Positions 15,403 to 24,784 are shown, counted from the first letter of the stretch. The stretch is DNA of 64,000 nt from Halobaculum rubrum (GCF_019880225.1 NZ_CP082284.1:1674001-1738000); one strand, 5' to 3'. Notes: generated from the letters alone by a model not told the origin. Translations and numbers: made by a program.

Positions 15403-17553
15403 TTAACCGTTGTCGAACAGTAACTGCGCGCGGCAGTCGCCGCAGTACTCGAAGACGCTGTGGTCGGCGTCGGGCGCGATCCCCTCGACGAGCCCCCCGA
15501 CCTCCGACTGGATGTGCTCGGCGGAGGCCGCCGAGGTGAACGGGTCGCCGCAGCTGACGCATTCGAGCATCTCGCCGTCGTGGACGGTCTCCCAGCGCGG
15601 GTCGTCGTCGGCGACGGCGCCCTCGCCGGCGGTCCGGTTCTCGGGCAGCCGCGAGAGGTCCAGCCCTTGCTCCATCGTGATCGCGGTCTCGGGACAGCCC
15701 TCCTCGCAGAGCTCGCAGTTGACGCAGTCCTCGTGGTTGAACTGGAGGGTCCCGTCGTTCGTCCGACGGATGGCGTCGGTCGGGCACAGCGTCGAACACG
15801 TCGGCGTGAGGTTGCAGGCGTCGTTCACGGACATCACGCCGAAGTCCTTCAGTCCGCGGATCACCTCGCGCTCGGGCTCGGCGAACTCGAGGAGTCGCCG
15901 CACCGACTCGAGCGTCCAGTCGTGGCTGTTGAACGCGGGGTTGGGCTTGTCCTCGCGGACGACGCCCGTCGCGCGGTGCTCGCCCTCGGGGACGGGCGTC
16001 GGGTCCAGCGTCAGTTCGGTGAACCGGCCGATCTCCTCGGCGAACGCGGCGGGTTCGCGTGGGTCGGGCGCGAAGAACCCGACGCGCTCGCCCAGCCCGA
16101 GATCGCTCGTCGCGCGGTTGAGGCGGTCGACGAGGTCGGCCTTCGGGTCCGGGCCCGAGTGGAGGCAGTCGCCTCCGCAGCCGACGATGGCGACGCCGGC
16201 GGCGCCGGCCGCGAGCGCATGCATGACGTGCCCCTCGCCGACGGTGTCGGTGCAGTTCACCGCCACCGGAAGCACCGGCGGATAGGTGATGTCCTCGCCG
16301 GCGGCCGCGCGGCGGCCGTACTCGTCGAGCGCCGCGGCGGCGCGCTCGTCGCAGGTGAACGCGATCACGGGCGTCTCGATGCCGCCGTCGCCGCCGGTGA
16401 ACGGCCAGATGCCGCCCTCGTCGGTCTCGCGGCTGAGCAGCGCCTCGACCTCGCGGGCGATCCGCTCGTTCGACGGCTCCCGCAGCGACGTCGCGCCCGT
16501 CGGGCACGACGAGGTGCACGCGCCGCAGTTCTCGCAGGCGGTCAGGTCGAACTCCACCTCGTCGACGGCGGGGCGATCGACGGCGTCGTGCGGGCAGGCG
16601 TCGACGCAGGCGGTACAGCCCTGCTGGCCGGACTCGCCCGCGGCACAGACGTCCATCTCCAGATCGAGGTACTTCGGCTTCTCGACCCCGCCCAACAGCG
16701 ACTCCACGGCGGCGATCGTTCCGGCATCGACCGGGCCGGTGTAGTAGCCGATCCGACCGGCCCGCGCGGTCGACGTGCCCGCCGGGTCGACGACCTGATC
16801 GGCGCCGACGGTTCGCGTGACGCCCGAGAGATCGATCGCGTCAGTGGGACAGCAGTCGGTCCACTCGCCCTCCGGGGCGTCCGGGTGGATGTCGACGGGG
16901 CGTCGCGTCACCATGCCGTCGGGACCCTCCTTCACGCACTTCATACAGGAGATACAGTCGTCGGTGACGCGGGCCTCCACCCGCACCTCGAACTCGCCGA
17001 ATCCTCCCTCGACGGCGACGAGCCGGCCGCGCTCGACGCTCACCTCCGAGAGATCCGCGTCGGAATCGGCGTACTCCGCGCCGTCCGCGAGCAGCGTCAC
17101 GTCGGCGGTGTCGGCGAGCGCGGCCGCGGTCTCGGCGTCGCCGACGACGAGGACCTCCTCGCCGGCCTCCCGGGAGACGGTGCGCGTGGCGGCCTCGTAC
17201 TCGATGCCGGTGCGTCGTGCGTTGATCAGTCGCGCGGTCTTGTCCGTGGCGTCGTCGCGCTCGTGGACCCAGCCGGCCCGCTCGCGGTGGTCGACGTAGG
17301 CGGCCGCGTCCGGGTGGAGCCCGTTGCGCTCGACGAGGTCGTCGAACTTCGCCTTGCAGCCGTCGTCGCAGGCGCCCACGATCAGCTGGTCGAGGTCGTA
17401 CTCGTCGATCAGTCCGTCGACGGCGGGGAGCGCGTCCCGGCACAGCTGCTCGGAGGACGCGACCACGTCGACGTCGCGGACTCCGTCGCGGACCGACTCC
17501 AGATCCACGTCGCACGTTCCCCCGCACGAACAGACGAATGCCCCGACGTTCAT
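15403..17553 (-). CDS. HdrA-like / polyferredoxin / MvhD fusion protein
   Basis: A 716-residue cytoplasmic iron-sulfur protein with no signal or membrane segment. Order: an HdrA-type N-terminus with CSCGGTC (8-14) and CDDGC (62-66); a Rossmann-like stretch LVVGDAETAAALADTADVTLL (135-155) that lacks the G-x-G-x-x-G flavin motif; CISCMKC at 200 and CC at 234; two 4Fe-4S sites (CTACVDACP 313, CENCGACTSSCP 340); an MvhD/FlpD domain (NCTDTVGEGHVMHAL 433, VGCGGDCLHSG 458); another Fe-S pair (CNLTPTCSTLCP 580, CVNCELCEEGCP 610); and a zinc-finger-like end (CVSCGD, CGDC). MvhD normally links HdrA to a hydrogenase or formate dehydrogenase. Start ATG at 17553; the upstream TTG is not needed. Confidence 0.8.
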   Translation of the reverse strand: MNVGAFVCSCGGTCDVDLESVRDGVRDVDVVASSEQLCRDALPAVDGLIDEYDLDQLIVGACDDGCKAKFDDLVERNGLHPDAAAYVDHRERAGWVHERDDATDKTARLINARRTGIEYEAATRTVSREAGEEVLVVGDAETAAALADTADVTLLADGAEYADSDADLSEVSVERGRLVAVEGGFGEFEVRVEARVTDDCISCMKCVKEGPDGMVTRRPVDIHPDAPEGEWTDCCPTDAIDLSGVTRTVGADQVVDPAGTSTARAGRIGYYTGPVDAGTIAAVESLLGGVEKPKYLDLEMDVCAAGESGQQGCTACVDACPHDAVDRPAVDEVEFDLTACENCGACTSSCPTGATSLREPSNERIAREVEALLSRETDEGGIWPFTGGDGGIETPVIAFTCDERAAAALDEYGRRAAAGEDITYPPVLPVAVNCTDTVGEGHVMHALAAGAAGVAIVGCGGDCLHSGPDPKADLVDRLNRATSDLGLGERVGFFAPDPREPAAFAEEIGRFTELTLDPTPVPEGEHRATGVVREDKPNPAFNSHDWTLESVRRLLEFAEPEREVIRGLKDFGVMSVNDACNLTPTCSTLCPTDAIRRTNDGTLQFNHEDCVNCELCEEGCPETAITMEQGLDLSRLPENRTAGEGAVADDDPRWETVHDGEMLECVSCGDPFTSAASAEHIQSEVGGLVEGIAPDADHSVFEYCGDCRAQLLFDNG

Positions 17554-17748
17554 CGTCGGAGTCAACGGAGTGGCGCGTATATAGCTTGCGCCGCGAAACC
17601 GCGGGATGGCGTCATCCCGGGTGATCTTTCCGGTAGTTTTAGGGCTGCCAAAATAATTCCGTAACGATCGTGGCGAACATTAATAGGGGATGATTACATG
17701 AACCGGTACGATAGCATCTCAATCAGTGGTGGATGTCAACAAAGAACA

Positions 17749-20700
17749 ATGAGCACGGAACCGGTCTCACTGGACCTAGACAGACGGTCGTTCATGAAGG
17801 CGAGCGCGTTGGCCGGCGCGGTCGCCCTCGGTGGCGGCGGCGCCGGACAGGCGCTGGCGCAAAGCGACGAGGGAGAAGAGGACGGAACGGACACAGATCA
17901 CAACGAGCTGACGAAGACGATCTGTAACTACTGCTCGGTCGGCTGCGGCTTCCACGGCGAGAAGAAGGGCGACGCGTTCGTCGGAATGGAGCCCTGGGAG
18001 GACCACCCGATCAACAACGGGTCGCTCTGCTCGAAGGGCGCCGGCATCTACGAGACGGAGCACTCCGAGAAGCGGCTGAAGTCGCCGATGCGGAAGGTCG
18101 ACGGCGGCTGGGAGAAGCTCTCGTGGGACGAGGCGTACTCCACGGTCGCCGACGAGCTGACCCGGATCAAAGACGAGTACGGGGCCGACAGCACGATGTG
18201 GCTCGGGAGCGCGCACCACTCCAACGAGGAGTCGTACGCGTTCCGGAAGCTCGCGTCGCTGTGGGGCACGAACAACGTCGACCACCAGGCGCGCATCTGC
18301 CACTCGACGACGGTCGCCGGCCTCGCGAACACGTGGGGCTACGGGGCGATGACGAACTCGATCAACGATTATCGGAACTTCGATATGAACCTGATAATCG
18401 GGCAGAACCCCGCCGAGGCCCACCCGATCGCGATGCAGCACATCCTCGAAGGGCAAAAGCGCGGCGGGGACATCGTCGTCGTCGAGCCGCGGTTCACGAA
18501 GACCGCGGCCCACGCCGACTACTTCTACCGCCTGCGTCCCGGCACGGACGTGGCCCTCATGATGGGGGTCATCAAGCAGCTCCGCGACCGCGACGAGCTG
18601 GACGACGAGATGCTCGAGGGGCGCGTGCAGGCGTGGCCGGACGTCGAGAACGACCTCGACGACTACGACCTCGAGACGGTGTCGGACATCACGTGGCTGT
18701 CGACCGACGAGATCGAGGAGCTGACGGATCTCGTCGTCGAGAACAAGCCGAAGATGCAGATCGAGTGGGCGATGGGTGGAACCCAGCACAACAACGGGAC
18801 CCAGAACATCCGCTCGTACGCGATGCTCTCGCTGGGCGCCGGCGCGGCGGCCCAGTCCGGCGGCGGCCTGCAGGTCATGCGCGGGCACGCGAACGTCCAA
18901 GGGGCGACCGACCTCGCGGTCGCGAGCCACATCCTGCCGGGCTACTACTCCGTCGGCTCGCCCGGCTCGTGGCAGTACTGGTGTGACGTCTGGTCGCGCA
19001 CGCCACAGACCTCGGGCACCATCGAGTTCGAGGACCTGTACGAGGAGTACGGGACGATGCCGGCCGACAAGTACGTCCGGCAGTCCACGAACACCGAGAA
19101 CGCCGACGACATCGACGAGTCGTTCCCGGCGGAGCACTCGATGATGTTCCAGAAGGGCCTGACGGTGGCCCGCTGGTTCGACGCCGCGCTCCCGAAGGAG
19201 GAGCGGCTCAACGAGACGCCGATCTACCAGCCGAACCAGCTGAAGGCGGCGATCGTGTGGGGCCACTCGCTGAACTCCATCTCGGAGATGGAGAAACAGC
19301 GGAAGGCGATCGAGAACCTCGACCTGCTGGTCGTGGTGGACGTGTTCCCGTCGGTGGCGTCGGTGCTGGCCGACGTGGACCAGTCGGACACGGAGGTCGT
19401 CCTGCTCGCGGCCTCCAGCCAGTACGAGCACTACCGCTCGCTGACGAACTCCCACCGCGCGACCCAGTGGTCCGAGCCGGTTCGCTCGCCGGGTCACAAC
19501 TCGCGCCCCGACCTGCGGATCATGCAGGAACTCGCCGGTCACCTCGGCATGGGCGAGCACTTCGACTGGGGCTCGGGTGTGGACCTGTACAACGGGAAGT
19601 CGACGTACGAGTCCGTCATCCGGGAGTTCAACCTCGGCATGCGGACCATCGGGTACTGCCAGGACCCCGAGCGCCTCCAGCAGCACCTGGAGTACGACTA
19701 CGCCTTCTCCACTGAGGACGCGAAGGCGCACGCGCCCGGCACGCCCGTCGACGGCGAGTACTGGATGCTCCCGTGGCCGTGCTGGGGCGAGGGGCACCCG
19801 GGGACGCCGATCCTCTGGAACGACGACATGGACCCCAACGACGGGGGTCAGGACTTCCGCGCCCGCTGGGGCACGCAGGCGCCCACGCCCGGCGAGTGGG
19901 ACGAGATGGCGACCGACGAGCCGTACCCGATGCAGGAGACGGTCGACCAGATGGGCGAGGAGGCGGGGCTGAACCTGCTGCGTGACTCCTACGAGCCCGA
20001 CTGGCACGACAGCGAGGTCGAGGGCGTCCCGCAGTACCCCGGCTTCGCGACGACGATGCCGGACGACCCCTCGAACGCGGACGCGCTGACGATCCCGTAC
20101 GAGTACGCGCTCGACCCGGACAGTTCGGTAGCGGACGCGGCCGAGGCGATGAACGAGACGTACGACTGGGCCGACTACGACACGGACTTCTACGGCCAGT
20201 TCGACAACCCGCAGCCGGACGCGCCGACCGGGCGCGGCCGCGCCCGCGGCGTCGTCTGGAGCTTCCTCGACACGACGCCGGTCCACCGCGAGCCGATCGA
20301 GAGCCCGCGGCCGGACCTGGTGGAGCAGTGGCCGTCGAACGGGCAACAGCGGAACTTCTACCGGCTCGATCAGAACAACTCGACGGTCCAGGAGGACTCC
20401 ATGCAGCGGCTCACCGACGCCGGCGCCTTCGAGGAGCAGTCGGGCGACGCCGAGTGGACGATCCTCACGAGCGGCCGCCAGGTCGAACACCAGGGCGGCG
20501 GCTCGGAGACGCGCTCGAACAAACACACCGCCGACCTCCAGCCGCACATGTACGTGGAGATCAACCCGGACATGGCCGAACGGCTGGGTGTCGACGGCGG
20601 CGATCTCGTGGTCGCGTCGACGACCGACCGCGGGTCGATCCTCGTGAAGGCGCGCGTCACCCACCGCCCGAACGACAGCGAGACGTTCTTCCCGTTCCAC

Positions 20701-21021
20701 TGGGGCGGGATGTTCAAAGGCGAGTCGCTGGAGGACCGCTACCCCGAGGGGACGGTGCCGTACGCCATCGGGGAGCCGGTGAACGCGATCACCTCCCGCG
20801 GCTACGACGTGGAGACGCAGATGCAGGAGACGAAGGCGTCGATGGTCCGGCTCCAGCCGGCGACGCCATCGGTGGTCGAGGAGCTGTCGATGCGGCCCGT
20901 CGAGGAGGACGGGCTCTCGGAGAACGTCGTCGACATCGAGTCGTACGAGTTCCCGCAGGACCGCGACGGCTTCGGCCGGCAGAAGGACTTCGACGTCCGC
21001 GACAGCAGCACGGTTCAGTGA
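17749..21021 (+). CDS. fdnG: Formate dehydrogenase catalytic subunit (FdnG-like, Cys type)
   Basis: A 1090-residue Tat-exported molybdopterin oxidoreductase. The signal DRRSFMKASALAGAVALG (11-28) ends near GQALAQ. Next come the 4Fe-4S ligands C59, C62, C66 and C94 and the catalytic Cys184-His185 in QARICHSTTVAG, where E. coli FdnG has selenocysteine. Downstream NPAEAHPIA and MRGHANVQGATD fit formate dehydrogenase-N. It is longer than the usual 1015 residues, with insertions around 680-850. It oxidises formate on the outer face and passes electrons to the following ferredoxin and cytochrome subunits. The ATG at 17749 places the twin-arginine near the end; ATG 17698 would add 17 residues. The upstream 100 bases are AT-rich and divergent from the HdrA/MvhD gene. 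Confidence 0.88.
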   Translation: MSTEPVSLDLDRRSFMKASALAGAVALGGGGAGQALAQSDEGEEDGTDTDHNELTKTICNYCSVGCGFHGEKKGDAFVGMEPWEDHPINNGSLCSKGAGIYETEHSEKRLKSPMRKVDGGWEKLSWDEAYSTVADELTRIKDEYGADSTMWLGSAHHSNEESYAFRKLASLWGTNNVDHQARICHSTTVAGLANTWGYGAMTNSINDYRNFDMNLIIGQNPAEAHPIAMQHILEGQKRGGDIVVVEPRFTKTAAHADYFYRLRPGTDVALMMGVIKQLRDRDELDDEMLEGRVQAWPDVENDLDDYDLETVSDITWLSTDEIEELTDLVVENKPKMQIEWAMGGTQHNNGTQNIRSYAMLSLGAGAAAQSGGGLQVMRGHANVQGATDLAVASHILPGYYSVGSPGSWQYWCDVWSRTPQTSGTIEFEDLYEEYGTMPADKYVRQSTNTENADDIDESFPAEHSMMFQKGLTVARWFDAALPKEERLNETPIYQPNQLKAAIVWGHSLNSISEMEKQRKAIENLDLLVVVDVFPSVASVLADVDQSDTEVVLLAASSQYEHYRSLTNSHRATQWSEPVRSPGHNSRPDLRIMQELAGHLGMGEHFDWGSGVDLYNGKSTYESVIREFNLGMRTIGYCQDPERLQQHLEYDYAFSTEDAKAHAPGTPVDGEYWMLPWPCWGEGHPGTPILWNDDMDPNDGGQDFRARWGTQAPTPGEWDEMATDEPYPMQETVDQMGEEAGLNLLRDSYEPDWHDSEVEGVPQYPGFATTMPDDPSNADALTIPYEYALDPDSSVADAAEAMNETYDWADYDTDFYGQFDNPQPDAPTGRGRARGVVWSFLDTTPVHREPIESPRPDLVEQWPSNGQQRNFYRLDQNNSTVQEDSMQRLTDAGAFEEQSGDAEWTILTSGRQVEHQGGGSETRSNKHTADLQPHMYVEINPDMAERLGVDGGDLVVASTTDRGSILVKARVTHRPNDSETFFPFHWGGMFKGESLEDRYPEGTVPYAIGEPVNAITSRGYDVETQMQETKASMVRLQPATPSVVEELSMRPVEEDGLSENVVDIESYEFPQDRDGFGRQKDFDVRDSSTVQ

Positions 21022-21027
21022 TTCCCA

Positions 21028-21720
21028 ATGGCAACTAACGAAACCAGCAAGCAGGTGATGAGTCAGGGGGTGATGAGCACCGGCGACGGGGCTCGGATCT
21101 TCCCGGACGTCGAAGCCTGCATCGACTGCGGCGGGTGCGTCGTCGCGTGCAAACGCACGTGGGACGTGCCCAGAGACGAACAGCGAATCAGCATCTCGAC
21201 GATGCTGGAGGGCCAGCCCGCCGAGCCGATGGAGCGGTACAACACCAACAGCGGCGGCGCGCTCGGGCAGGAGGGTGCTTCGCCGGGCGAGACGGCGATC
21301 CCGATGCAGTGTTACCACTGCGAGGAGGCGCCGTGCGTCTCGGTGTGCCCGACGGACTCGTTGATCAAGAAGGACGACGGGTTCGTCGACGTGCGCGACA
21401 ACCTCTGTGTGGGCTGTCAGTACTGCCTGTCCGCGTGCCCGTTCGGGGCGCCGCAGTTCCCCGGCTCCGACGATGGCACCGCGCGGCTGTTCGGCAACGG
21501 CGGCACGATGGACAAGTGTACGATGTGCGAGGAGCGCCAGGACGTGGGCAAGGGGCCCGCCTGCGCCGAGGAGTGCGCGACCGACGCGCTGCTCGTGGGC
21601 GACGCCGAGGAGATCTCGAACGAGCTCGACCGGCGCGGCTCCGACTCGTTCTTCAACGGCGTCGCCATGGAGATCATCTTCGGCGAGGACGCCGACGAGT
21701 TCGAGGGGAGCAACGCATGA
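21028..21720 (+). CDS. fdnH: Formate dehydrogenase iron-sulfur subunit (FdnH-like)
   Basis: A 230-residue electron-transfer subunit with four 4Fe-4S sites: CIDCGGCVVAC near 31, CYHCEEAPCVSVCP near 94, CVGCQYCLSACP near 131, and CTMCEE paired with CAEEC near 168-190. It has no Tat signal of its own and would travel with FdnG. Its stop overlaps the next start (ATGA). It carries electrons from FdnG toward the cytochrome b subunit. Confidence 0.88.
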   Translation: MATNETSKQVMSQGVMSTGDGARIFPDVEACIDCGGCVVACKRTWDVPRDEQRISISTMLEGQPAEPMERYNTNSGGALGQEGASPGETAIPMQCYHCEEAPCVSVCPTDSLIKKDDGFVDVRDNLCVGCQYCLSACPFGAPQFPGSDDGTARLFGNGGTMDKCTMCEERQDVGKGPACAEECATDALLVGDAEEISNELDRRGSDSFFNGVAMEIIFGEDADEFEGSNA

Positions 21721-22175
21721 GCTACCGAGAGCACCTTCCGGAGACCAAGGGGTACCCGCGGACGGCGATCGCGATCAACGCGGTCGTCGCGCTCGCGGTG
21801 ACGGCGCTGATCCTGTGGTGGGCCGCGGACTTCGCGGTGTTCTACGAGGAACTGTTCCGTATCCAGCCCGTCGCCGAGGGCGCCAACGCCGGCGTCGGCT
21901 CCGACTGGACCTCGGGTAACCAGGTCGCGTGGCTCGATTTCCTGATCGCGATCACGCACGCGGCTGACGTGATCATGGGCGTGTTCATCCTGTTCATGGT
22001 GTTCCTTCACTGGGGCGCGTTCCGTCGGCTCGCCGGCCGGATGCGCCAGCCCGGCGACTCGGGCTCCAGCGCCGTCGCCGCCGACGGCGGGCGCGTGGCC
22101 GACGAGGTCGCGACCGACGACGAGGCCGCGACGGGCGACGACACCGTCGCGACCGACGGAGGTGAGAGCCGATGA
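21717..22175 (+). CDS. Small two-helix membrane subunit in the formate dehydrogenase operon
   Basis: A 152-residue protein with two hydrophobic helices (about 17-42 and 72-98; AINAVVALAVTALILWWAADF and THAADVIMGVFILFMVFLHW) and a 45-residue acidic tail rich in Asp, Ala and Thr. It overlaps its neighbours by four bases on each side, so it is certainly co-translated with FdnH and the cytochrome. Standard FdnGHI has no such gene. Histidines H77 and H99 could bind heme or quinone at the membrane face. The role is inferred only. Confidence 0.7.
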   Translation: MSYREHLPETKGYPRTAIAINAVVALAVTALILWWAADFAVFYEELFRIQPVAEGANAGVGSDWTSGNQVAWLDFLIAITHAADVIMGVFILFMVFLHWGAFRRLAGRMRQPGDSGSSAVAADGGRVADEVATDDEAATGDDTVATDGGESR

Positions 22176-23179
22176 CGCAGCTCGATCACGGGAAGTTCAG
22201 CAGGATGACGACCACGTTCCACACGCTGTTGGCGCTGGACGTGTTCGTGCTGTTCTTCTCGGGGTACAGCCTCATGTTCAACGACGAACTGTGGTGGATG
22301 GTCGGGCTCATGGGCGGCGCCTCCGGCGTCTCAGCCGTCCACCGCATCGCCGGCGGCGGGCTGCTCGCGCTCATCGTCTTCTGGATGCTGATGATGGTGA
22401 CGACCGACACCGGCCGCGGCAACTTCCGGGAGATCCTGCCGTCGAAGGGCGACTTCGACGCGTTCATCCAGGACGTGCAGTTCCTCCTGGGGAACGCCGA
22501 CGAGCGCCACCAGAACGCCCGCCAGTTCGCGGGCGGCACGGCCGACGAGATCCCGCTGCTCACCTACATCGGCAAGGGCGTCGTGTTCATCTTCGCGATC
22601 GAGCTGGCGCTGCTGACGGTCTCGGGGATCCTCATCTGGTCGAAGACGGGCGTGATGGACATCATGGCGACGAAGACCGCCGCCGCTGCGTTCGTCACGT
22701 TCCACGGCCTGCTGGGCGTCATCATGCTGATGGGCGTCATGTTCCACATCTTCGAGCACGGCTTCCACCCGGCGCTGTACCCGGTGGAGGTGAAGGCGTT
22801 CATTCCGAAGTCGATGATCCCCGAGGATCACGACGACGACACCGAGGGAACGGGTATCGAGCGGCTCGAACTCTCCCCGTCCTGGAACATGGCGTCGACG
22901 ATCGTCGGCGCGATGACGGTGATCGGCATCGTGTCGGTCCTGCTCGGCAGCCTGTTCGACGAGGGGTACCCCGTCCCCCGCGAGCTCGCGATCGGGGGGG
23001 GGCCGGCCGACATCCTGCTGACCGTCGGTATCAACATGGGCGTGTTCGTGCTGCTGCTCGGGCTCGTCCTCCAGATGTACGGCAACCTGCTGCGCGTCCG
23101 CTGGCAGAAGCAGCTGGAGCAGGAGGCCTCGGAGCCGGCGACCGCCACCGACGGCGGGCACGTCGAATCCGACGACTGA
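22172..23179 (+). CDS. fdnI: Formate dehydrogenase cytochrome b subunit (FdnI-like)
   Basis: A 335-residue integral membrane protein with about five helices. Candidate heme-ligand histidines sit in helix 1 (TTFHTLLALDVF, H17), helix 2 (VHRIAGGG, H57) and later helices (TFHGLLGVIML, FHIFEHGFHP), in the style of cytochrome b561 subunits of formate dehydrogenase. The C-terminal part (about 235-320) has two further helices. It would reduce the quinone pool. A pyrimidine-rich run (ctccctctcttctcctcc, about 23211-23228) follows as a possible terminator. Confidence 0.8.
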   Translation: MTQLDHGKFSRMTTTFHTLLALDVFVLFFSGYSLMFNDELWWMVGLMGGASGVSAVHRIAGGGLLALIVFWMLMMVTTDTGRGNFREILPSKGDFDAFIQDVQFLLGNADERHQNARQFAGGTADEIPLLTYIGKGVVFIFAIELALLTVSGILIWSKTGVMDIMATKTAAAAFVTFHGLLGVIMLMGVMFHIFEHGFHPALYPVEVKAFIPKSMIPEDHDDDTEGTGIERLELSPSWNMASTIVGAMTVIGIVSVLLGSLFDEGYPVPRELAIGGGPADILLTVGINMGVFVLLLGLVLQMYGNLLRVRWQKQLEQEASEPATATDGGHVESDD

Positions 23180-23390
23180 GGCGGGCATCGGCCCGCACCG
23201 CACGGACTCTCCCTCTCTTCTCCTCCGACGGCGAGAACCGACCGAGTGCTCACGCCCCGGTCGTCGCGTCCGCTCCCGAAGGCGACGGGCGCGACGCTCG
23301 CGGACGAGGAGTACCGGCTCAGAAAGCGGGACGTGTCGATGGACCGAACGACCGATCGAGAACGCTCAACGCGGACGACGGGCGATCCGG

Positions 23391-23795
23391 TCAGGCCTCG
23401 ACGCCGAGGCGCAGCGCCTCCTCGCTCAGATCGACCGTCACGTCGTTGCTCGTGTGGGTGTTGATCTGCTCGACGTTTCGTGTGAGCACCTCCAGGATGT
23501 CCTTCGGCTCGGGGTACACGAGCATGTTCCCGTCGTCGTCCTCCATCACGAGCTGGGTGTCCGACAGCTGGATCTGGTTCCCCTCGATGCTGGCGACGAC
23601 CGCCGGCAGCGCCTGGGCGGCGCCGCTGTCGCCCTCTGTGACCTTCGTGATGTAGATGCTGTCCAGTCCGATGAGGTCCTTGTACTCGCGAACGGTCTCG
23701 GCGCACTCGACCATGTCCTTCGAGACCTCGGTTTTCGACGGGTTCCCGTGCTCGCCGGCGAGACAGTGCTTGCAGACGCGCAGCTCCATTCGCAT
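23391..23795 (-). CDS. Conserved haloarchaeal protein with N-terminal CxxC
   Basis: A 134-residue protein, MRMELRVCKHCLAGEHGNPS at the start with CKHC, later a lone Cys in VECAETVREY, and an alpha/beta C-terminal half. It might bind zinc, but only one CxxC is visible. The ATG at 23795 is supported by a strong tatatat box (23819-23828) centred 30 bases upstream; ATG 23789 is the alternative. It is convergent with the formate dehydrogenase operon. No family is recognised. Confidence 0.6.
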   Translation of the reverse strand: MRMELRVCKHCLAGEHGNPSKTEVSKDMVECAETVREYKDLIGLDSIYITKVTEGDSGAAQALPAVVASIEGNQIQLSDTQLVMEDDDGNMLVYPEPKDILEVLTRNVEQINTHTSNDVTVDLSEEALRLGVEA

Positions 23796-23900
23796 ACCCC
23801 GGCGTCGGCGGCCCGTCCGGATATATATTCGCCCCGCGGCACCGGCGTGGACGCCCTGAAGACGGGTCGTTGACCCCGGAACGGCCCGTCTCGGCACGGG

Positions 23901-23910
23901 CTTTTATTAG
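23901..23910 (+). promoter_or_regulatory. TATA element of the 61-residue membrane protein gene
   Basis: The sequence cttttattag is an unusually A/T-rich island in GC-rich DNA, centred about 28 bases before the ATG at 23933. This is the spacing expected for a leaderless haloarchaeal transcript. Confidence 0.6.
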
Positions 23911-23932
23911 GTGCCGGGGCGAGCCGCGAATT

Positions 23933-24118
23933 ATGGTTTCGACACTCCTGAATACGGTGTACAGCGTCGTGGTGCTCGTCGTGGCGCTCGCCGGACTGGC
24001 GATCGTTTTGCGCATCGGCGGCACCGGCGGCGAAGGGTCGACGCGCATGGAATTGACCGCGGTGGCGGTAGCGCTGTTCGTCATCGGGCTCGTCGCCAGC
24101 ACCTTGGGGTACATCTGA
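23933..24118 (+). CDS. Small two-helix membrane protein
   Basis: A 61-residue protein with two hydrophobic helices (about 5-27 and 40-60) joined by GGTGGEGSTR. A strong TATA element supports the start and suggests the gene is well expressed. The next small gene follows 37 bases later. No family is recognised. Confidence 0.62.
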   Translation: MVSTLLNTVYSVVVLVVALAGLAIVLRIGGTGGEGSTRMELTAVAVALFVIGLVASTLGYI

Positions 24119-24155
24119 TCTCGCCGGCGGTAGCGACGCGACCGGGAGGATAGCG

Positions 24156-24314
24156 ATGCTCCGAAACCCTCACGAGTGCGACCGCTGCGGGACGACGGTA
24201 CGGCCAGGCGACGAGTACGCCGCCGTCGACGGGATCGCTCCCGACGGGGAGATCCGTGTGCTGTTGTGCGTGTCGTGTACGGCTGCCCTGTCGCGGTTCC
24301 TCGACGGGGAGTGA
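24156..24314 (+). CDS. 52-residue zinc-finger microprotein
   Basis: ATG 24156 to TGA 24314 encodes MLRNPHECDRCGTTVRPG and continues to LLCVSCTAALSRFLDGE. Two CxxC knuckles (C8/C11 and C38/C41) 26 residues apart predict a single zinc-binding site. A good Shine-Dalgarno, gggagga, ends 6 bases before the ATG, unlike the leaderless neighbours, which suggests co-transcription with the membrane protein upstream. Confidence 0.6.
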   Translation: MLRNPHECDRCGTTVRPGDEYAAVDGIAPDGEIRVLLCVSCTAALSRFLDGE

Positions 24315-24394
24315 TCGGATCTGCGGCCGGAATCGCCGGACGGACCGGGTCCGCCCGACGGAAGTCTTTACTCGCGCCCGCCGAATCCGGAGGC

Positions 24395-24784
24395 ATGGAC
24401 GTGGACCTCGACCTCGGTATCCCGCGCGGCGTGCTCGAATCGCTCCCCGACGACGACGGCGCCGCCGAGCAGGACATCCGACGCGCCGTCGCGGGCTACC
24501 GACAGGCGCTGGAGGACGGCTTCGCGGACGCCGCAGACGAGTCCGAGGCGGCTCAGGTCGCGGTCGACTTCCTGGAGTACGCCGAGGAGCGCGCGGAGAT
24601 CTACGACGAGTTCGTGCCGGAGCTGCGCGCGTGGGGGCAGTCGCCCATCTACGCCATCGCGTGGCGCGACCTCTACATCGAGCTGGCGGCGCAGGTGTAC
24701 GAGGTCGACTGGCTCGCCGAGCGTATCGACCGGGAACGGAACTATCGGCTCGTGGACGACGGGATCCGGTTCGGGAAGGACTAG
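24395..24784 (+). CDS. Conserved helical haloarchaeal protein
   Basis: A 129-residue acidic, all-helical protein without cysteine or membrane segment. About residues 25-110 are amphipathic helices with several Tyr and Trp (FLEYAEERAEIYDEFVPEL, WGQSPIYAIAWRDLYIELA). An A/T-rich box (gtcttta) sits about 29 bases before the ATG. No family is recognised. Confidence 0.6.
   Translation: MDVDLDLGIPRGVLESLPDDDGAAEQDIRRAVAGYRQALEDGFADAADESEAAQVAVDFLEYAEERAEIYDEFVPELRAWGQSPIYAIAWRDLYIELAAQVYEVDWLAERIDRERNYRLVDDGIRFGKD

Noticed and set aside
15403-17553. Complete HdrA of a heterodisulfide reductase
   Set aside because: The flavin motif is missing and no HdrB or HdrC gene is adjacent.
17776-21318. Long open frame (about 1180 codons) antisense to the formate dehydrogenase genes
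   Set aside because: Its composition (Arg/Val/Leu-rich, no motif) is what GC-rich third positions give on the opposite strand. The plus frame has Tat, Fe-S and Cys-His motifs.
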